64,000 nucleotides of DNA, taken from Seriola aureovittata. Its lineage: Eukaryota > Chordata > Actinopteri > Carangiformes > Carangidae. The notes under the pieces were generated by a model. It made no database searches, was not told the DNA's origin, and worked only from the letters and a program-made list of their open reading frames with translations. Both the position numbers and the translations under genes were made by a program. Shown piece by piece: positions 25,403 to 36,376 of the stretch. Location of the stretch: NCBI RefSeq assembly GCF_021018895.1, contig NC_079372.1, positions 18,151,237-18,215,236 on the forward strand, written 5' to 3'. The stretch's first letter is position 1, and every line of letters starts with the position of its first letter.

Positions 25403-27209
25403 TACAAACACAGAAGCTGCTGAGCACCTTCAGGGTGTCTCATATATTTACTGATCCGACTTCAAAAAAAGTGAGACTTGCTCAACCTGGAGTCTAACGT
25501 AAGGCCAGACTGAAAACCGAACGCAGAGTTTGAGATTATGAAGAAGAAGAACACGCAACAGAAGTCAGACACAGCAGCTGAGAAGTTCCAGCGAGATAAC
25601 GATTGTTGATGCCGTGAAAAAGACTGATGTTCCACCGCCAACGCAGCGGAGTCAAGACATAGACAGATAGATAGATTTACTCTACTGATTCCAAATTGGG
25701 AATCAAGGCATTGATTAAATTATGTCGAAAGTTTAAACTTTCTCACATATGTAAACTACGTAGCTGGTTATAAAGAACCTCTTGGAAATGTTTCTTGGCA
25801 CATTTCTTAATGAAATCCAGAGCTGTATTCAAGACTCCTTAAGCTGAGTCAAAGAACGGTTCTTGTTGTGTCACAGTTTTTCAGATTTCACAGTGAGCTA
25901 TTGTAACTTTAATCACTTCAATCCTTTGGATTTACAGGGGGTTTGAACTGTGACAGAAACAGGTGAAGTAAAGTATACTGCTTACTGAAACCATGATTTA
26001 AAGTTTTTGGACAAAAAAAGAATGATGTTAGAGACAGGCCAACTATGAAAGTATAAATCCACACACGACAAAGACACACTACCTGCACCTGTAAGCGACA
26101 GTGCAGTGAACAGTTACAGGAGATATTGAAAAATAGAAAGAGGAGAGCAGCAGTGTCTGTGGTCTGCTATAAGAGAAACCAGTGAACCGTGCTTTAAGCT
26201 ACATGCTACCGTTAGCGTGCTAACATTCTCGCTATGAGAAAGCTAACTGGGAATGCTATTAGTTTTGTAGGTGTAAGATTTGGACGAGAATGTTGTCCTG
26301 GTTACGTATCACCAAGACGATTCCAACTCAACCTGAGGCCGACATTAATGTCCGTGCCAGATTTCAATGACGAATCCATCCACAGAAACAAGTCCCAGTT
26401 AATGATACAACTTTACAGACACAACAAATGTTATTGCCTGGGTTTTACGAGTCAGAATGTGAGTATTTGCAGCTTGAAAAGTCTACAGGACAGTACTGTA
26501 TCCAACAGTGTGTCGCCTTTAAATGCGTAAAATCAGATAGAACGTAACTCTGATCTGGATAAATGAGAAAGTTGACAAAGCATCTGCTGTTACTTGGTGA
26601 AAAACACCTTAAAGTAACTTCCACTTAATATTGTTTAAGGGGTTAAATTTAAATTTGCATAATGCTCTTTCTCTCATTTTCAAAGCCTCGTGAATTTTCC
26701 TGAATGAAGGACAGAGAGAATAAGAAAGCAGGGCAGACAGAGAATAAAGAGACGGCAAGAGAATAGCACACCAAATAATAGCGCACAATACCTCGGCTGT
26801 GGAGAATGGAAAAAGAGAGAGAAAAACAGAGACAGGCACAAAAACAGAAAATAATAGACAGCCCCATTAGGCAGAGGTTATTGAGTAAATTCATCTCACT
26901 AGACAAAAGCTTCTCCTGTGCTTGTGTCACTGCTGCTTCCACCAAACTCAACATTTTCTCTCCAATTTCGGTCCATTTGTAACCCCCACCCCCACCCCCT
27001 CCCGCCACGTCTGTTAAAAGCTAAATTGCCCGTCTGCGTCGCCTTAAAATGGTTTCCCATGCACCACCACCATGTAAAGGCAGCAATACGTGGGGCAATT
27101 TCTGCGGGCCAAAAGGAGACGCCTGAGCTCCGTCGCTTTCAAACAGGAAACCTCAAGGTGCCTTAAACGGATTTCAACATGTTTTTGACCCTGTGGTTTA
27201 CTTTGTTGT
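25403..27209. repeat. Tandem duplication, unit 2 (1,807 bp)
   Basis: Direct repeat of 23574-25380. It ends at the same 'ttgttgt' and is followed by a third G-rich stretch (27210-27230), here broken up as G7-T-G5-T-GG-T-GG-T-GG. The broken G stretch leads into unique sequence, so this is the right-hand edge of the duplication. Confidence 0.9.
26179..26399 (+). repeat. Dispersed repeat family, copy B duplicate
   Basis: Duplicate of 24350-24570 carried in unit 2; not an independent insertion. Confidence 0.6.
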
Positions 27210-28796
27210 GGGGGGGTGGGGGTGGTGGTGGAAGCATTTACTACCAACGCTCCACCGTCACTGTGTCTTATCAGCTGTATCCTTCTTTCAGACAGAACGC
27301 GGGGGGATTTAAAGCTGGCAGAATCACACACGAAGACAAAAAGGCAGACGGGAAACAGAGCTGGATTGGCAGAACCTCACTCTCAAGGTGGCTTAAAACT
27401 GAGCAAGAGAAAGTTTGTTTCTCAAGTCGAGCAAGAAGTTCACCTATCGCAAACAAAGCAAAAGACAGTTACCTTCGAGCAGCGCCCGTTTTCCCGCACT
27501 CCTACAATTCAGAGCAAAACGAATGTCAATTTAAAAATGTCGGAGCCGTGGCGACGGTCTATCTGCACCAGAGGCTCGATTTCCCCAGAGGCGACATTGA
27601 CGGTGCAGTTTGGTGCAAAAATCAATTAAATAATCCAATTTCAAAAATGATCAAATCGCAGAATTTGCGTGTGCGCTCACAGAAGCTGCTTGAGGATGCA
27701 AAAACACCTGCTGGGGTGTCCTTGAGGGAAACGCTGAACCTGGACGGCGCGCTCCTCCTGATAAGAGCCAAGAGACACATTAGAGGAGGCACCACATATG
27801 GTTCTCTGATCCTATTTCTCAAAACACACACTGACGAAACCTTATGGTCACCCCCCCCCCATCTCTCCCTCTCCCTCACACATGCCAGTTTGTGATTGAC
27901 TAAGCACTCAACAAAATGAGATGAGCCTCAGTGTGTGTGTGTGAGGTGTGAGTGCCGCTTTGTGTGAAAGATGATTGGGGTGGGGTGGGGGGGTGGGGGG
28001 TGTGTCATTGTATCCCACTGACTCAGCATCTCCGTGTCGTCACTCCTGTCATTTCACCGCAGTTTCCTCACTCTGAGGGGCGAGCGGCCGACCTGTCAGG
28101 GTCCCGCTCCAAATGTTTCAAACACCAAGATCGATGACAAAGTCTGTTTACCTCTTCTTTTCCCCAGATGGAAAATTGTTTCTGTTGGCAGCATGATGAA
28201 ACACTAATCATACAAATGCTGTGTTTCAGTTTGTTTTGGTCTCTTTCTTTATTGTTGTTGTTTTTTTTTCTTTTGGGTTGAAATTGAGGGATATGAATAT
28301 TGACTGGACTCCTGGTGAGCTTTGTTTGGCCCCACAGTGGAAAATCGGGGGATAACTGAACTCCAGATTGTTATATTTTTCACAGCAGGAGAAACCAAAC
28401 AGTTGGGTAAGCCAAGGCTTGGCATTGTGATGAAAGTGAAGTTACAGTACACTCAAGACTTTTTTTTTTTTTAGGATACTAATAACTCACACTTTATACT
28501 GCAATTTATCTTGCAATTTCACTGCCAGAATTAAGTACTTCACTGAAACCTTCCCTCGCACAATAGTTGACAGTAGAGTTTGACAATGCCGCACTTTTTT
28601 ATGTGCATTTGAACATAACTGTTTCCCAAAAATTGTCTTAATCTTGTCAAAATTATATCCTGCTACAATGCACCTTTGCAGACACAACACTACAGGATAC
28701 TATACAATACAAATAACACCTGACATGGGGGCTGAGAACCATCCTCTGCTTCATCTAGGGGGGTTCGGATCAATGTATGAACTTAAGACAGCGTTA
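27210..28796. other. Non-coding stretch with one long chance-like frame
   Basis: Contains the 238-codon frame at 27179-27895 (see rejected), a C run at 27850-27860, G-rich DNA at 27977-28003 and T runs near 28260 and 28461. No frame has recognised homology. Confidence 0.45.
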
Positions 28797-28985
28797 TGGG
28801 CGGCTGTGGCTCGGGAGGCGGAGCGGGTCGGAGGTTCGATCCCCGGCTCCTCCGGTGACTTAGATACTGAACCCGAAATGTCTCATCAGTGTGTGAATGT
28901 GTCTCTGTGAGATGTGTGAAAGGGAGAATGTGTCTCGTAACGCAAAGTGCTTTGAGTGGCTGATAAGACCATTTACACCAAGGCC
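28797..28985 (+). mobile_element. tRNA-derived SINE, internally deleted
   Basis: The head reads 'gcggctgtggctcgggaggc' (A-box-like, near 28806) followed by GGTTCGATCC at 28833-28842, a good RNA polymerase III B box. The body 'gtgtgaatgtgtctctgtga...caaagtgctttgagtggctg' and the 3' end 'ccatttacacca' are those of a SINE I know as abundant in spiny-rayed fish. The A-to-B distance is only about 26 bases, and the usual segment between them is missing, so about 20 bases appear deleted. No target-site duplication seen. Confidence 0.8.
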
Positions 28986-30717
28986 ACTACTTTAAATATA
29001 AGAGATATGTATATAAAATAAATAGAAAATACAGTTCACGAGCCTCGGGATTTCCGTGGTTGGGCAGGAAACATCCAGCTAAACAGGAAGAGCCTCTCAA
29101 GGCTCGGCCACAGGTTTTGTAATCCTGTCAAGTTTTCAATTCAGGAAAGAGAAGTCTGGCTGATTGCCGTCAATCTCCAGAACAGAGAACAGCGACATGT
29201 TGTGAGACATATTATTAAAACTGTCTCTCCAGCAGAGATAACATTTACATGTCAACATCTCACAGAAAACACATCTTGGACACAAAATCTTGTGAGATGA
29301 TGATCAGCAGACTTGATATCGACTGTGTGGTCTGAGGTTAGTAATCAAAATGGGCAAAGAGAGGAAAGCCCGTTTCATCCGCTGAGTCACCCACGTCACT
29401 CCCCCTCCACCTCTTTCTCTCCAGCTCCCCTTTCTCTCCTCACTTCTTTGAATTCCTAATCACTTCCAGAAAGAACAGAATTTGAAGAGTACAACCTCAG
29501 CGCCTCTGCTTCTCTCCATCCCCTCCTCTTTCTCCGACTCCTCTCATCTGAGTCACACTGTCAGGAATACCGTCACTCTCTCTTCGCCTCACTGCTTCCA
29601 GCTCCTTTTTCTTCCTCTTTCATTTCCTTCTATTTCTCTTCTTTTTTTTTTATTTGAAACCTCGCCTCAGTTGCTTCCTCCGTGACTTTACTCTCTCAAA
29701 GTTCTGCTGTTTCTCTCCTGGTTGTTTTTCTTCACTCCCTCATATCCTTCTCAACAGAGGTCAGAATAAATATGTCACTAGCTAAGATTTCAAGCGCTTC
29801 AAGAAATACACTTTATTAGTGTTACTTTATTGTAAGTGTAACATCTGCCATTATCTTCCCATTTGAACTCTTCACCCCAACAATGCAATATTCTTCATCC
29901 TCTTTCTTCCGCTCACTTCCCCTCCCTCCTCCGCTGAGCCTCAGCAGCGAGCACAGATAGCAGAGTACACTGTATATTACCACTTTTCAGCCAACCTCCC
30001 GCCATCACTGACCCCACTTATTCCTCCTCATCCCCACTTTGGTGCCCAAAATAAAAAACAATCCCCTATTCTACCTCTACATGTTTCCCTCTCTCTTCCC
30101 TCTGTCAAGTGAGACACTTTTTTTATAGTAGCACGTCTTAACAAGCTACTTTCCTATCCTTATTCCTGCTCTCCTCTCTGGTGTCAGCCATGTTCACTTC
30201 ATGTCTCCAAACAAAGTGACAGATCTTAAGCGTGAAATCCAAAATGCCTCATAAACACTGGAGGGAAGCTGGACTTGCTGACATTGTATCTTTGTCCGTT
30301 TTTTTATTTTACTTTTGTTGTTTTTATCCCTTTGGTGTCATTTGGTGCAAAGCAGCAGACATCATCTGGGTTGTTTAAGATAAGCCTGCAGTGCAACTGT
30401 TTCGCGACATCGTGATACTGTATGTGAATTCTTGAGTATTGACTTTCAGTCAAACGGTTTCCTCTCTCTCAGACTGTAAAGGACTTTTCCCCCTCAAAAA
30501 AGCTTTACATCGGTTCGCCTGCGGGAGAATTCAAGATGAACAAGAGGGAAAAAAAAAAAAAGAAGAACATCCATCAGAAACACATTCAACGTAGTATTTG
30601 AATATTTTTTCTATCTACCTCATGCTTTAAGGATGGTTTCAAGAGTTGTGAACAGAACATGACAGCTGGCATTGTTTTTCAAATAAGGTGCACAGGGTAT
30701 GATGCCTAAGAGTCATG
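28986..30717. other. Non-coding, pyrimidine-rich stretch
   Basis: 29390-30200 is strongly C/T-rich on the plus strand with many TCTTCC and CTCC blocks, giving the Ser/Leu-rich frame at 29482-29685. An A run lies near 30549. No supported gene. Confidence 0.5.
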
Positions 30718-30734
30718 CCCCCCCCCCCCCCCCC
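30718..30734 (+). repeat. Poly-C run
   Basis: 17 C residues followed by a short CA block. Confidence 0.9.
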
Positions 30735-30901
30735 GACCACACACACACACCTCATCACAGTACAAATAACACAAAACAGATCTGCATCTGAAAGCCATGT
30801 ATGGAAAAAAACAAGGAGGAAGCACTCTAACTTTGACCTTGGCGCAGCACTAAATATACACAAGGAGAGAGGGAGGGTAAAGGGAGGATATCCGAGTGGG
30901 C

Positions 30902-30907
<6 letters not shown>

Positions 30908-30963
<56 letters not shown>
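30908..30963 (+). repeat. (TG)n microsatellite
   Basis: About 28 pure TG units, preceded by GCGCGCAC. It is the inverted partner of the CA array starting at 31067. Confidence 0.95.
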
Positions 30964-30964
<1 letters not shown>

Positions 30965-31064
30965 AGAAGTATGGGGATGTGCTGATTGGACTCATTTTTG
31001 CAGAAGAACAGGAAATGCAGACAGGTTCAGTGTTCAGTTACACATCGAGATATGGGTCGTGCAA

Positions 31065-31066
<2 letters not shown>

Positions 31067-31143
<77 letters not shown>

Positions 31144-31157
31144 TACACACAAACGAG

Positions 31158-31191
<34 letters not shown>
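31067..31191 (+). repeat. Compound (CA)n microsatellite
   Basis: Pure CA to about 31140, then 'gatacacacaaacgagcacg' and a second pure CA block to 31191. The 201-residue plus-strand frame spanning 30715-31320 is a read-through of these arrays. Confidence 0.95.
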
Positions 31192-31192
<1 letters not shown>

Positions 31193-31896
31193 ATTATTTT
31201 GCTGCCACAACTGTTCAGAAAGCACAGAACATAAAGGAAGAAATTGGCCATTTGGGACAGCGAACACAAGCTGTATGGTGTGCAGCAGCAGATGAAAATG
31301 GGCTGCTAAAATTCTTTTAATTGCTGACAAAACAACGGTAGAATTATCCTTGCTCACACTAGGATAGGAAATAACTTCCCCACCCACCCACATGCCACTC
31401 GTCTCACTTGACAAATCCCGAGCACGGTTGCTAACAACAATTAAGCTCCTCGCAAGTCCTATTTTGAACTTGGGAAGCGAGTGTTTGCAATCAAGGAGTG
31501 TGTAAAACGGGCTGGCGTCTTCGTCTGGCGGTTACCTCCGACATCTGTGCACCGTCGGATCGTCTCTTCCCCCTTACAAGAGAAACTATTTCAATCTGCC
31601 TGCCCTGTTTGATCTCCTGTGGCCTTTCACTGTGGAGGCTGCATCAAAAAGATGCCGGGAACTTAAAAGCTCCATCTCTCTCTCTTTCTCTCTCTCTCTT
31701 TTTTTATTTTGTTCCATCTCTTCCTCTGTCTGTTTTGTTCAGACAGAGCCTGGGAGCTGTGAGCTTTCTGTCACTGGCTGATCAGAACAGGAAGAGAAAA
31801 ACAAGATAAACTGGTTCATGTCCTATAGTATCACCATATGTTGAAGTCAATACAACAAGAGAATATACTTTACATATCAGGTGAAGATGCACAATT

Positions 31897-31950
31897 CATG
31901 AATTTCCCCAAGGGGATAAATAAAGTATTTATCTCTACATCTATGGAGCT
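31897..31950 (+). repeat. LINE/SINE-tail-like fragment
   Basis: 'gaatttccccaaggggataa' followed by 'ataaagtatttatctctac' resembles the shared 3' tail of fish retroposons (gaatttcccc...gggataaataaagtatctatc). It is the forward-strand counterpart of the segments at 23831 and 25660. No coding remnant is attached. Confidence 0.5.
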
Positions 31951-33176
31951 TTTTATACTGATGACACCTCAAACCATAATGAGGATCATGTTTTATATAA
32001 CACAATATAAAGCAATAATTATGAGTTCATATATTTACAAGGATATTCCCATTGTCTTCTTTCTATTATTACATTACATTATTTCTTCTCCATCATTCTG
32101 CTTCGTTCCACTGTCAGAGGTCCTCTCCTTCACAAATTCTTCCATCATCCAATCAGCTTTCTGCCAGCATTCTTCCAGCCAATTGGCTGTTAGATGCTGC
32201 TCTTATAAAATCATTGTGACACTCTGACTTTCAGACCTGCTGCTGGGCAACCCACCACTTCCTCCATCACCGCCATGATCCTCACATTGTTCTGGCAGAT
32301 TCATCTGAGAGTTTTCCAGACACGGACTTTACTCCTCCACTGCAAGTGACTCCAGGACTCCAGGACTCCAGGACTCTGTCCTCTCTCCGGTCTTTCTGGG
32401 CATACGTGTGATGAGGATGCTTTTTTTGAATGGGGTTGCTGCATCTGATTGAACAGACTGACTGAGACCAGTGGAGTCAGCAGAGGGAGGGAAAAGTCTA
32501 TCAACACCTCTCACACCATTGGTTATAATCCAGTATGTAACCTACTGCCATCTTTTCATTGATAAATCTTACGTGGTGCTATTATATCACATCTGTCGCA
32601 TTATAATTTGAAGAAGCCTGTCGCTCTGTTCTTTCATCTGCATGCCTGTCTGAGCACATCACATAAATTGTCTTCCAAAAGCAAGTTCAAACAACTTGTG
32701 TTGTACAGTACGTGGGATTCAAACTGGTATTTTGCCATGTAATATCAGTTTACTTGGCAGTCTGGTCATCTGTAGCTCAACAGGAGAGAGCGTGGCTCTA
32801 ACACTGCCGGGTTGGTGCTTTGGCTCCCACTGGGGCTGCACCCATATACACCATTTAAATGTAGAATCTGAAGGCACGGCAAATAAAAACCCTCAGCTAA
32901 GTGCCTCATTCACACGCATGCACATGTTATGATAACACTATCGTCCTCTGGGTTTTTCTCATAGTGAAACAGCTTTCCTATCATTCCATTACCACCTCTC
33001 CTCCCTGGTTTATTTATTACAAGCGCTTGAGGTATGTATCTGCTCGACGCAGACGGACCACGGGATGCATTGTCGATCGTCTGTGGCTCTCATCTCAGCT
33101 GGGATCTGAGCCACGGAGGGCTGAGAGCGCAGACACAGCTCCAGCAGCCCACCCACCTGACCTCTCACACTCGCAT

Positions 33177-33177
<1 letters not shown>
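31951..33177. other. Non-coding stretch with an 8-bp tandem repeat
   Basis: 32348-32376 holds 3.6 copies of GACTCCAG. The rest is unique-looking. The frames at 31838-32227 (+) and 32301-32514 (-) have no recognised similarity. Confidence 0.5.

Positions 33178-33245
<68 letters not shown>
33178..33245 (+). repeat. (CA)n microsatellite
   Basis: About 33 pure CA units. Responsible for the five overlapping long frames at 32901-33477. Confidence 0.95.
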
Positions 33246-33251
<6 letters not shown>

Positions 33252-34041
33252 CACACAATCCCTGTGGCGCTTGATGCTTTGGCCCAAACACAATGGCTTC
33301 CCACTGGGCAAGGTGGTGAGCCTGCCGAGTCCACTCTCATTTATAATGTGGCTCATAAAACTCAATGTCAAGGAAGCTCCACAGAGAACAGACTCAGTCA
33401 ACAGTAAAGGAGGCGGCGTCCACGAACAGAGAAGAAGAGTGTGTTCACCCAAACAATCCCAGATACAAATGTCATAAAAAACTACCTGATGGCACCAGAT
33501 GATCTATTATCAACACTGGGTACCATAAACACAGCACCCGTCTCCTCATAAATTAAACCCTCAGGTTTAGACGATGAGAGAAAGTATGATAAATATGGGA
33601 CTGAACACCACGGACACTCATATCACATGGGAAGTGTCATCCTAGAAGTCTTTAAATATGACTGAACACCGGTTACAGCACACACAGAATGTCTATAATA
33701 CATAGAAAGGTGGATACATAGAGAGCGGAAAGAAAGGATGATCTCCTCTAAGAACAAATTAATAATAAAAGACTCCAAGAATAAACTAGGTAATTAGGTT
33801 ACAGGCGGCTCAAAGCACATGCTGCTCCGCTGTCGTCGGAGTCGGATTCTGACTCATTTCAGGCTAAAACCTCTCAAAACGCCGCATGTCTGCGGGTGAA
33901 ACAGGAAGTAATATGTTCCACAGTCATTATGTCACTATAACCATGCGCGCAGTCACTTTGGATGTCACGCCTTAGCCCCAAAGTGGAGGTGATGCTCAGG
34001 GTTTCTGGCTTATCAATGCGTGCCAGCACAGGCACATCATG
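33246..34041. other. Non-coding stretch, no supported gene
   Basis: Unique-looking sequence between two CA arrays; no frame with recognised homology. Confidence 0.5.
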
Positions 34042-34236
34042 ACACACACACACACACACACACACACATAAGAGAGAGGGGAATAAGTCTTTCTTCCCCA
34101 TACATCTTTTTGCATCTCCTCCCATAGCTCCCACATCATCTCTAACTCTCTCTCACACACACACTCATCCTCACAAGTTCAACCCCGAGTGAGATAAGAA
34201 GGGAGAGAAAAGGAGATGAGAGGAGGTTCAGAGAAG

Positions 34237-34280
<44 letters not shown>

Positions 34281-34305
34281 CGCACACACACACACACACA
34301 CACAA
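34042..34305 (+). repeat. CA and CT microsatellite cluster
   Basis: CA at 34042-34069, CT at 34239-34275 and CA at about 34285-34303. The CT array is a pure polypyrimidine mirror repeat and may form triplex DNA. Confidence 0.9.
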
Positions 34306-34472
34306 CCTAAAGAGATTTTTTTTTTCTATGTGCTTGGCAGCCAAAGCGGTGGCTTGGTGCCCGTAGTCTCTCAAAATCAGCCCGTCTGCCTCACCTACGC
34401 ATTTCAAGTCAAAAATTCATAAGGTGACACAAAACTGTCAAAGCACGTTGATGCGACTCCAAAATGATGATG

Positions 34473-34570
34473 CTGTGTGTGTGTGTTTGTGTGTATGTGT
34501 GCATTTAGTGTGTGTATGCATTTAGTGTGTGTGTGTGCATTTATATGTGGGTGGGTAACGGGCGCGCGCG

Positions 34571-34606
<36 letters not shown>

Positions 34607-34800
34607 TCCCTGAAAAAAACAGCCTCAAGCCCACACAGGTCAAACACTACACACACTTACACACACATTCAAACAGGCACTAATGCGTGCAAGTACAAAC
34701 TTACACACGCACACACAGAGTTTGGTCTCAAAGCACAAGGCCTCGCGCGCACACACACACACACGCACGCACACAATCATATATGTTCACACGCACGCGC
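34473..34800 (+). repeat. TG, CG and CA compound arrays
   Basis: Interrupted TG at about 34473-34545, then a (CG)n block and a (CA)n block at 34561-34606, then CA/CG mixtures to about 34800. The 34561-34606 tract is a continuous alternating purine-pyrimidine run of about 46 bp containing eight CG steps. Confidence 0.9.
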
Positions 34801-35592
34801 TCAGTGGACGCAAAGTGTGCTTCCAAGTTGACTGCGTGTCTTGTGCGCAGATGCAACGCTGCTGACATTTCCACCAAAGAGTCATCACAATAACCCACAA
34901 CAGCTACAAACGCAAAAAACTCCAGCAATATTCTTAAGGGCTCGTGAGCCTGTGGTGCTCAGCGGAGGCTTTATAGCAGATATGAGAGGAAGTCTGTTGG
35001 TATCACTATAATAATGCGACAGCAGTCCTATAATACTCCCATGATCTGAAATGTGCCATATAAACATTAAAGCTCGGGCATGTGGGACATAAAACACCCC
35101 GCGGAGCTCACACTAACACCCTATTCGTATTGCCACTTTGCATCCAAAATCCGCAGCTCCTTCCCAGTGAAGTCAAACAATCCTTCACCTTCACCACAAC
35201 TTGACCAATTCCACCAGAAAGAAAAAAAAAGGGGGGGGGGCGACGTTCAGTCATTTCGGAGATAGTCCATCCGCAACCTCGGCGCGCGTCTGGCTGCTTC
35301 TCCCGCGGGTGCGCAACACAAGCCATGCGACGGTTCGAAGCGCAAATATGAAATAACATAAAACCTGTTATCTCCTGCAGCACAGACGGGTCCATGTGTG
35401 CTCTCGTTAGGAGCGATGAAGGGGAGAGAGACGTCGGCGGAAGGTATGAAGGAGGACGAGGAGAGGAAAGAGGAAGGGGGTCGGAAAGCTGAGGAATGTC
35501 ACCAACATTTCGGATGTAGGGGAGAAAAAAAAAAAAGCTCCAAGACGAGTAGAGAGATGATGAACAACCACAAAAAGTTTGGCCGTACTTAC

Positions 35593-35629
35593 TGATCAAA
35601 GCGTCCTTCGCGTGCGTCCTGTTTGGCAT
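35593..35629 (-). CDS. Candidate first coding exon, gene unknown
   Basis: On the minus strand, ATG at 35629 (context AACATGC, A at -3) opens a frame reading MPNRTHAKDALI plus one base, ending at a consensus donor GTAAGTAC (first intron base 35592). The exon would be 37 nt and leave the frame in phase 1. Reading past the donor gives a low-complexity serine/proline-rich tail, as expected of intron. I do not recognise the peptide and cannot see exon 2, which would lie at lower coordinates or outside the window. The evidence is the combination of CpG-rich context, start and donor; each alone could be chance. Confidence 0.25.
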
Positions 35630-35633
35630 GTTA

Positions 35634-35765
35634 TTAGGATGGAAGAGTTGCAGCAGAAGACATTTCTATTCCCGGCGGGCTTGTCAGACAGCAGCAGCAG
35701 GACCAGCACCGGTTCCAAAGCTCAGCTCTGCAGTTCCGTGCGCACAGGAGAGCAGCGCTCAGCAT
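35634..35765 (-). other. Candidate upstream ORF (43 codons)
   Basis: Minus-strand frame from ATG at 35765 to TAA at 35634, starting MLSAALLCARNC and containing a Cys run. Its stop lies 4 nt before the candidate main ATG at 35629. If the transcript exists, this arrangement would be expected to limit translation of the main frame. It would be a regulatory uORF and not a gene. Confidence 0.25.
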
Positions 35766-35807
35766 GAATGAAAGCAGAGCTGCGGTTAGACTCCGGCATC
35801 CCCTGGT

Positions 35808-35873
35808 AGAGAGAGGGAGAGGGAGAGAGAGAGAGAGACGGGGAGAGAGAGAGAAAAAGAGAGAGAGAGAGAG
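35808..35873 (+). repeat. (GA)n microsatellite in candidate promoter
   Basis: GA repeat with GG and AAA interruptions. On the minus strand it is a TC tract just upstream of the uORF. GA/TC tracts of this kind are common in vertebrate 5' regions and bind GAGA-type factors (general knowledge; not shown here). Confidence 0.9.
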
Positions 35874-36163
35874 GTTAGCGACAGGAGTGCGCCCCCTGGC
35901 TGCTTAATTGCGTTACAGCGGATCGCCGGACGCACCGCTCCATGACGCGCATAGGTGGCAGCATTGGACCCGGTACAAGCTGTGTGGTACCCTGTGTTCC
36001 TCTGCTGTTTGTTGTCTGGTTGAGGCTCATAACTGACAGGATAAAGGTTGTTTTACTGGAATCAGATTCTTTGATTTATCCTTGATAAAAGGCTGCTCCG
36101 ATTCTGCCTGATTGACTGCTCCTGTCATCATATAATGCATGCAGAGTGGCACTGTTTTCCCCT

Positions 36164-36376
36164 GCTCTCTCTCTCTCTCTCCCTCTGTATGTGTGTGTGT
36201 GTGTGTGTTTCATTGCATATATTCCAGCTGTATTGTTTATATGTAAAAATGTGCATGTGTGGTTTTCTGACTGCATGTCTGTGCATGCATTTCTGTTCAT
36301 CAGTCCTCTGTGTGTGTGTGTGTGTGTGTATGTGTGTGTGTGTGTGTGTTGTGTGTGTGTGTGTGTGTGTGTGTGT
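36164..36376 (+). repeat. CT and TG microsatellites
   Basis: CT at 36164-36185, TG at 36190-36208, and TG at about 36309-36376 with TA and TTG interruptions. Confidence 0.9.

Larger units (their letters stand above)
35261..35960 (-). promoter_or_regulatory. CpG island-like candidate promoter
   Basis: CpG dinucleotides are dense at 35261-35360, 35601-35760 and 35880-35960 (about fifty in 700 bp by eye), in a window otherwise poor in CpG. On the minus strand the block contains a GA/TC-rich tract (35808-35873), an upstream ORF, an ATG and a consensus splice donor in the expected order. No TATA box is seen, as is usual for CpG-island promoters. Direction is inferred from the ATG and donor. An enhancer-type orphan island remains possible. 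Confidence 0.5.

Noticed and set aside
27179..27895. 238-codon plus-strand frame, the longest in the window
   Set aside because: It starts in the poly-G/GGT tract, ends in CT-rich repeat, overlaps a second 137-codon frame in another phase and has no recognised domain. The local lack of stops in several frames suggests composition. A homology search or spliced transcript would be needed to revive it.
28833..28842. B-box-like GGTTCGATCC as a possible tRNA gene
   Set aside because: No cloverleaf can be formed; the body is the SINE described above. The same holds for the B box at 59671-59680.
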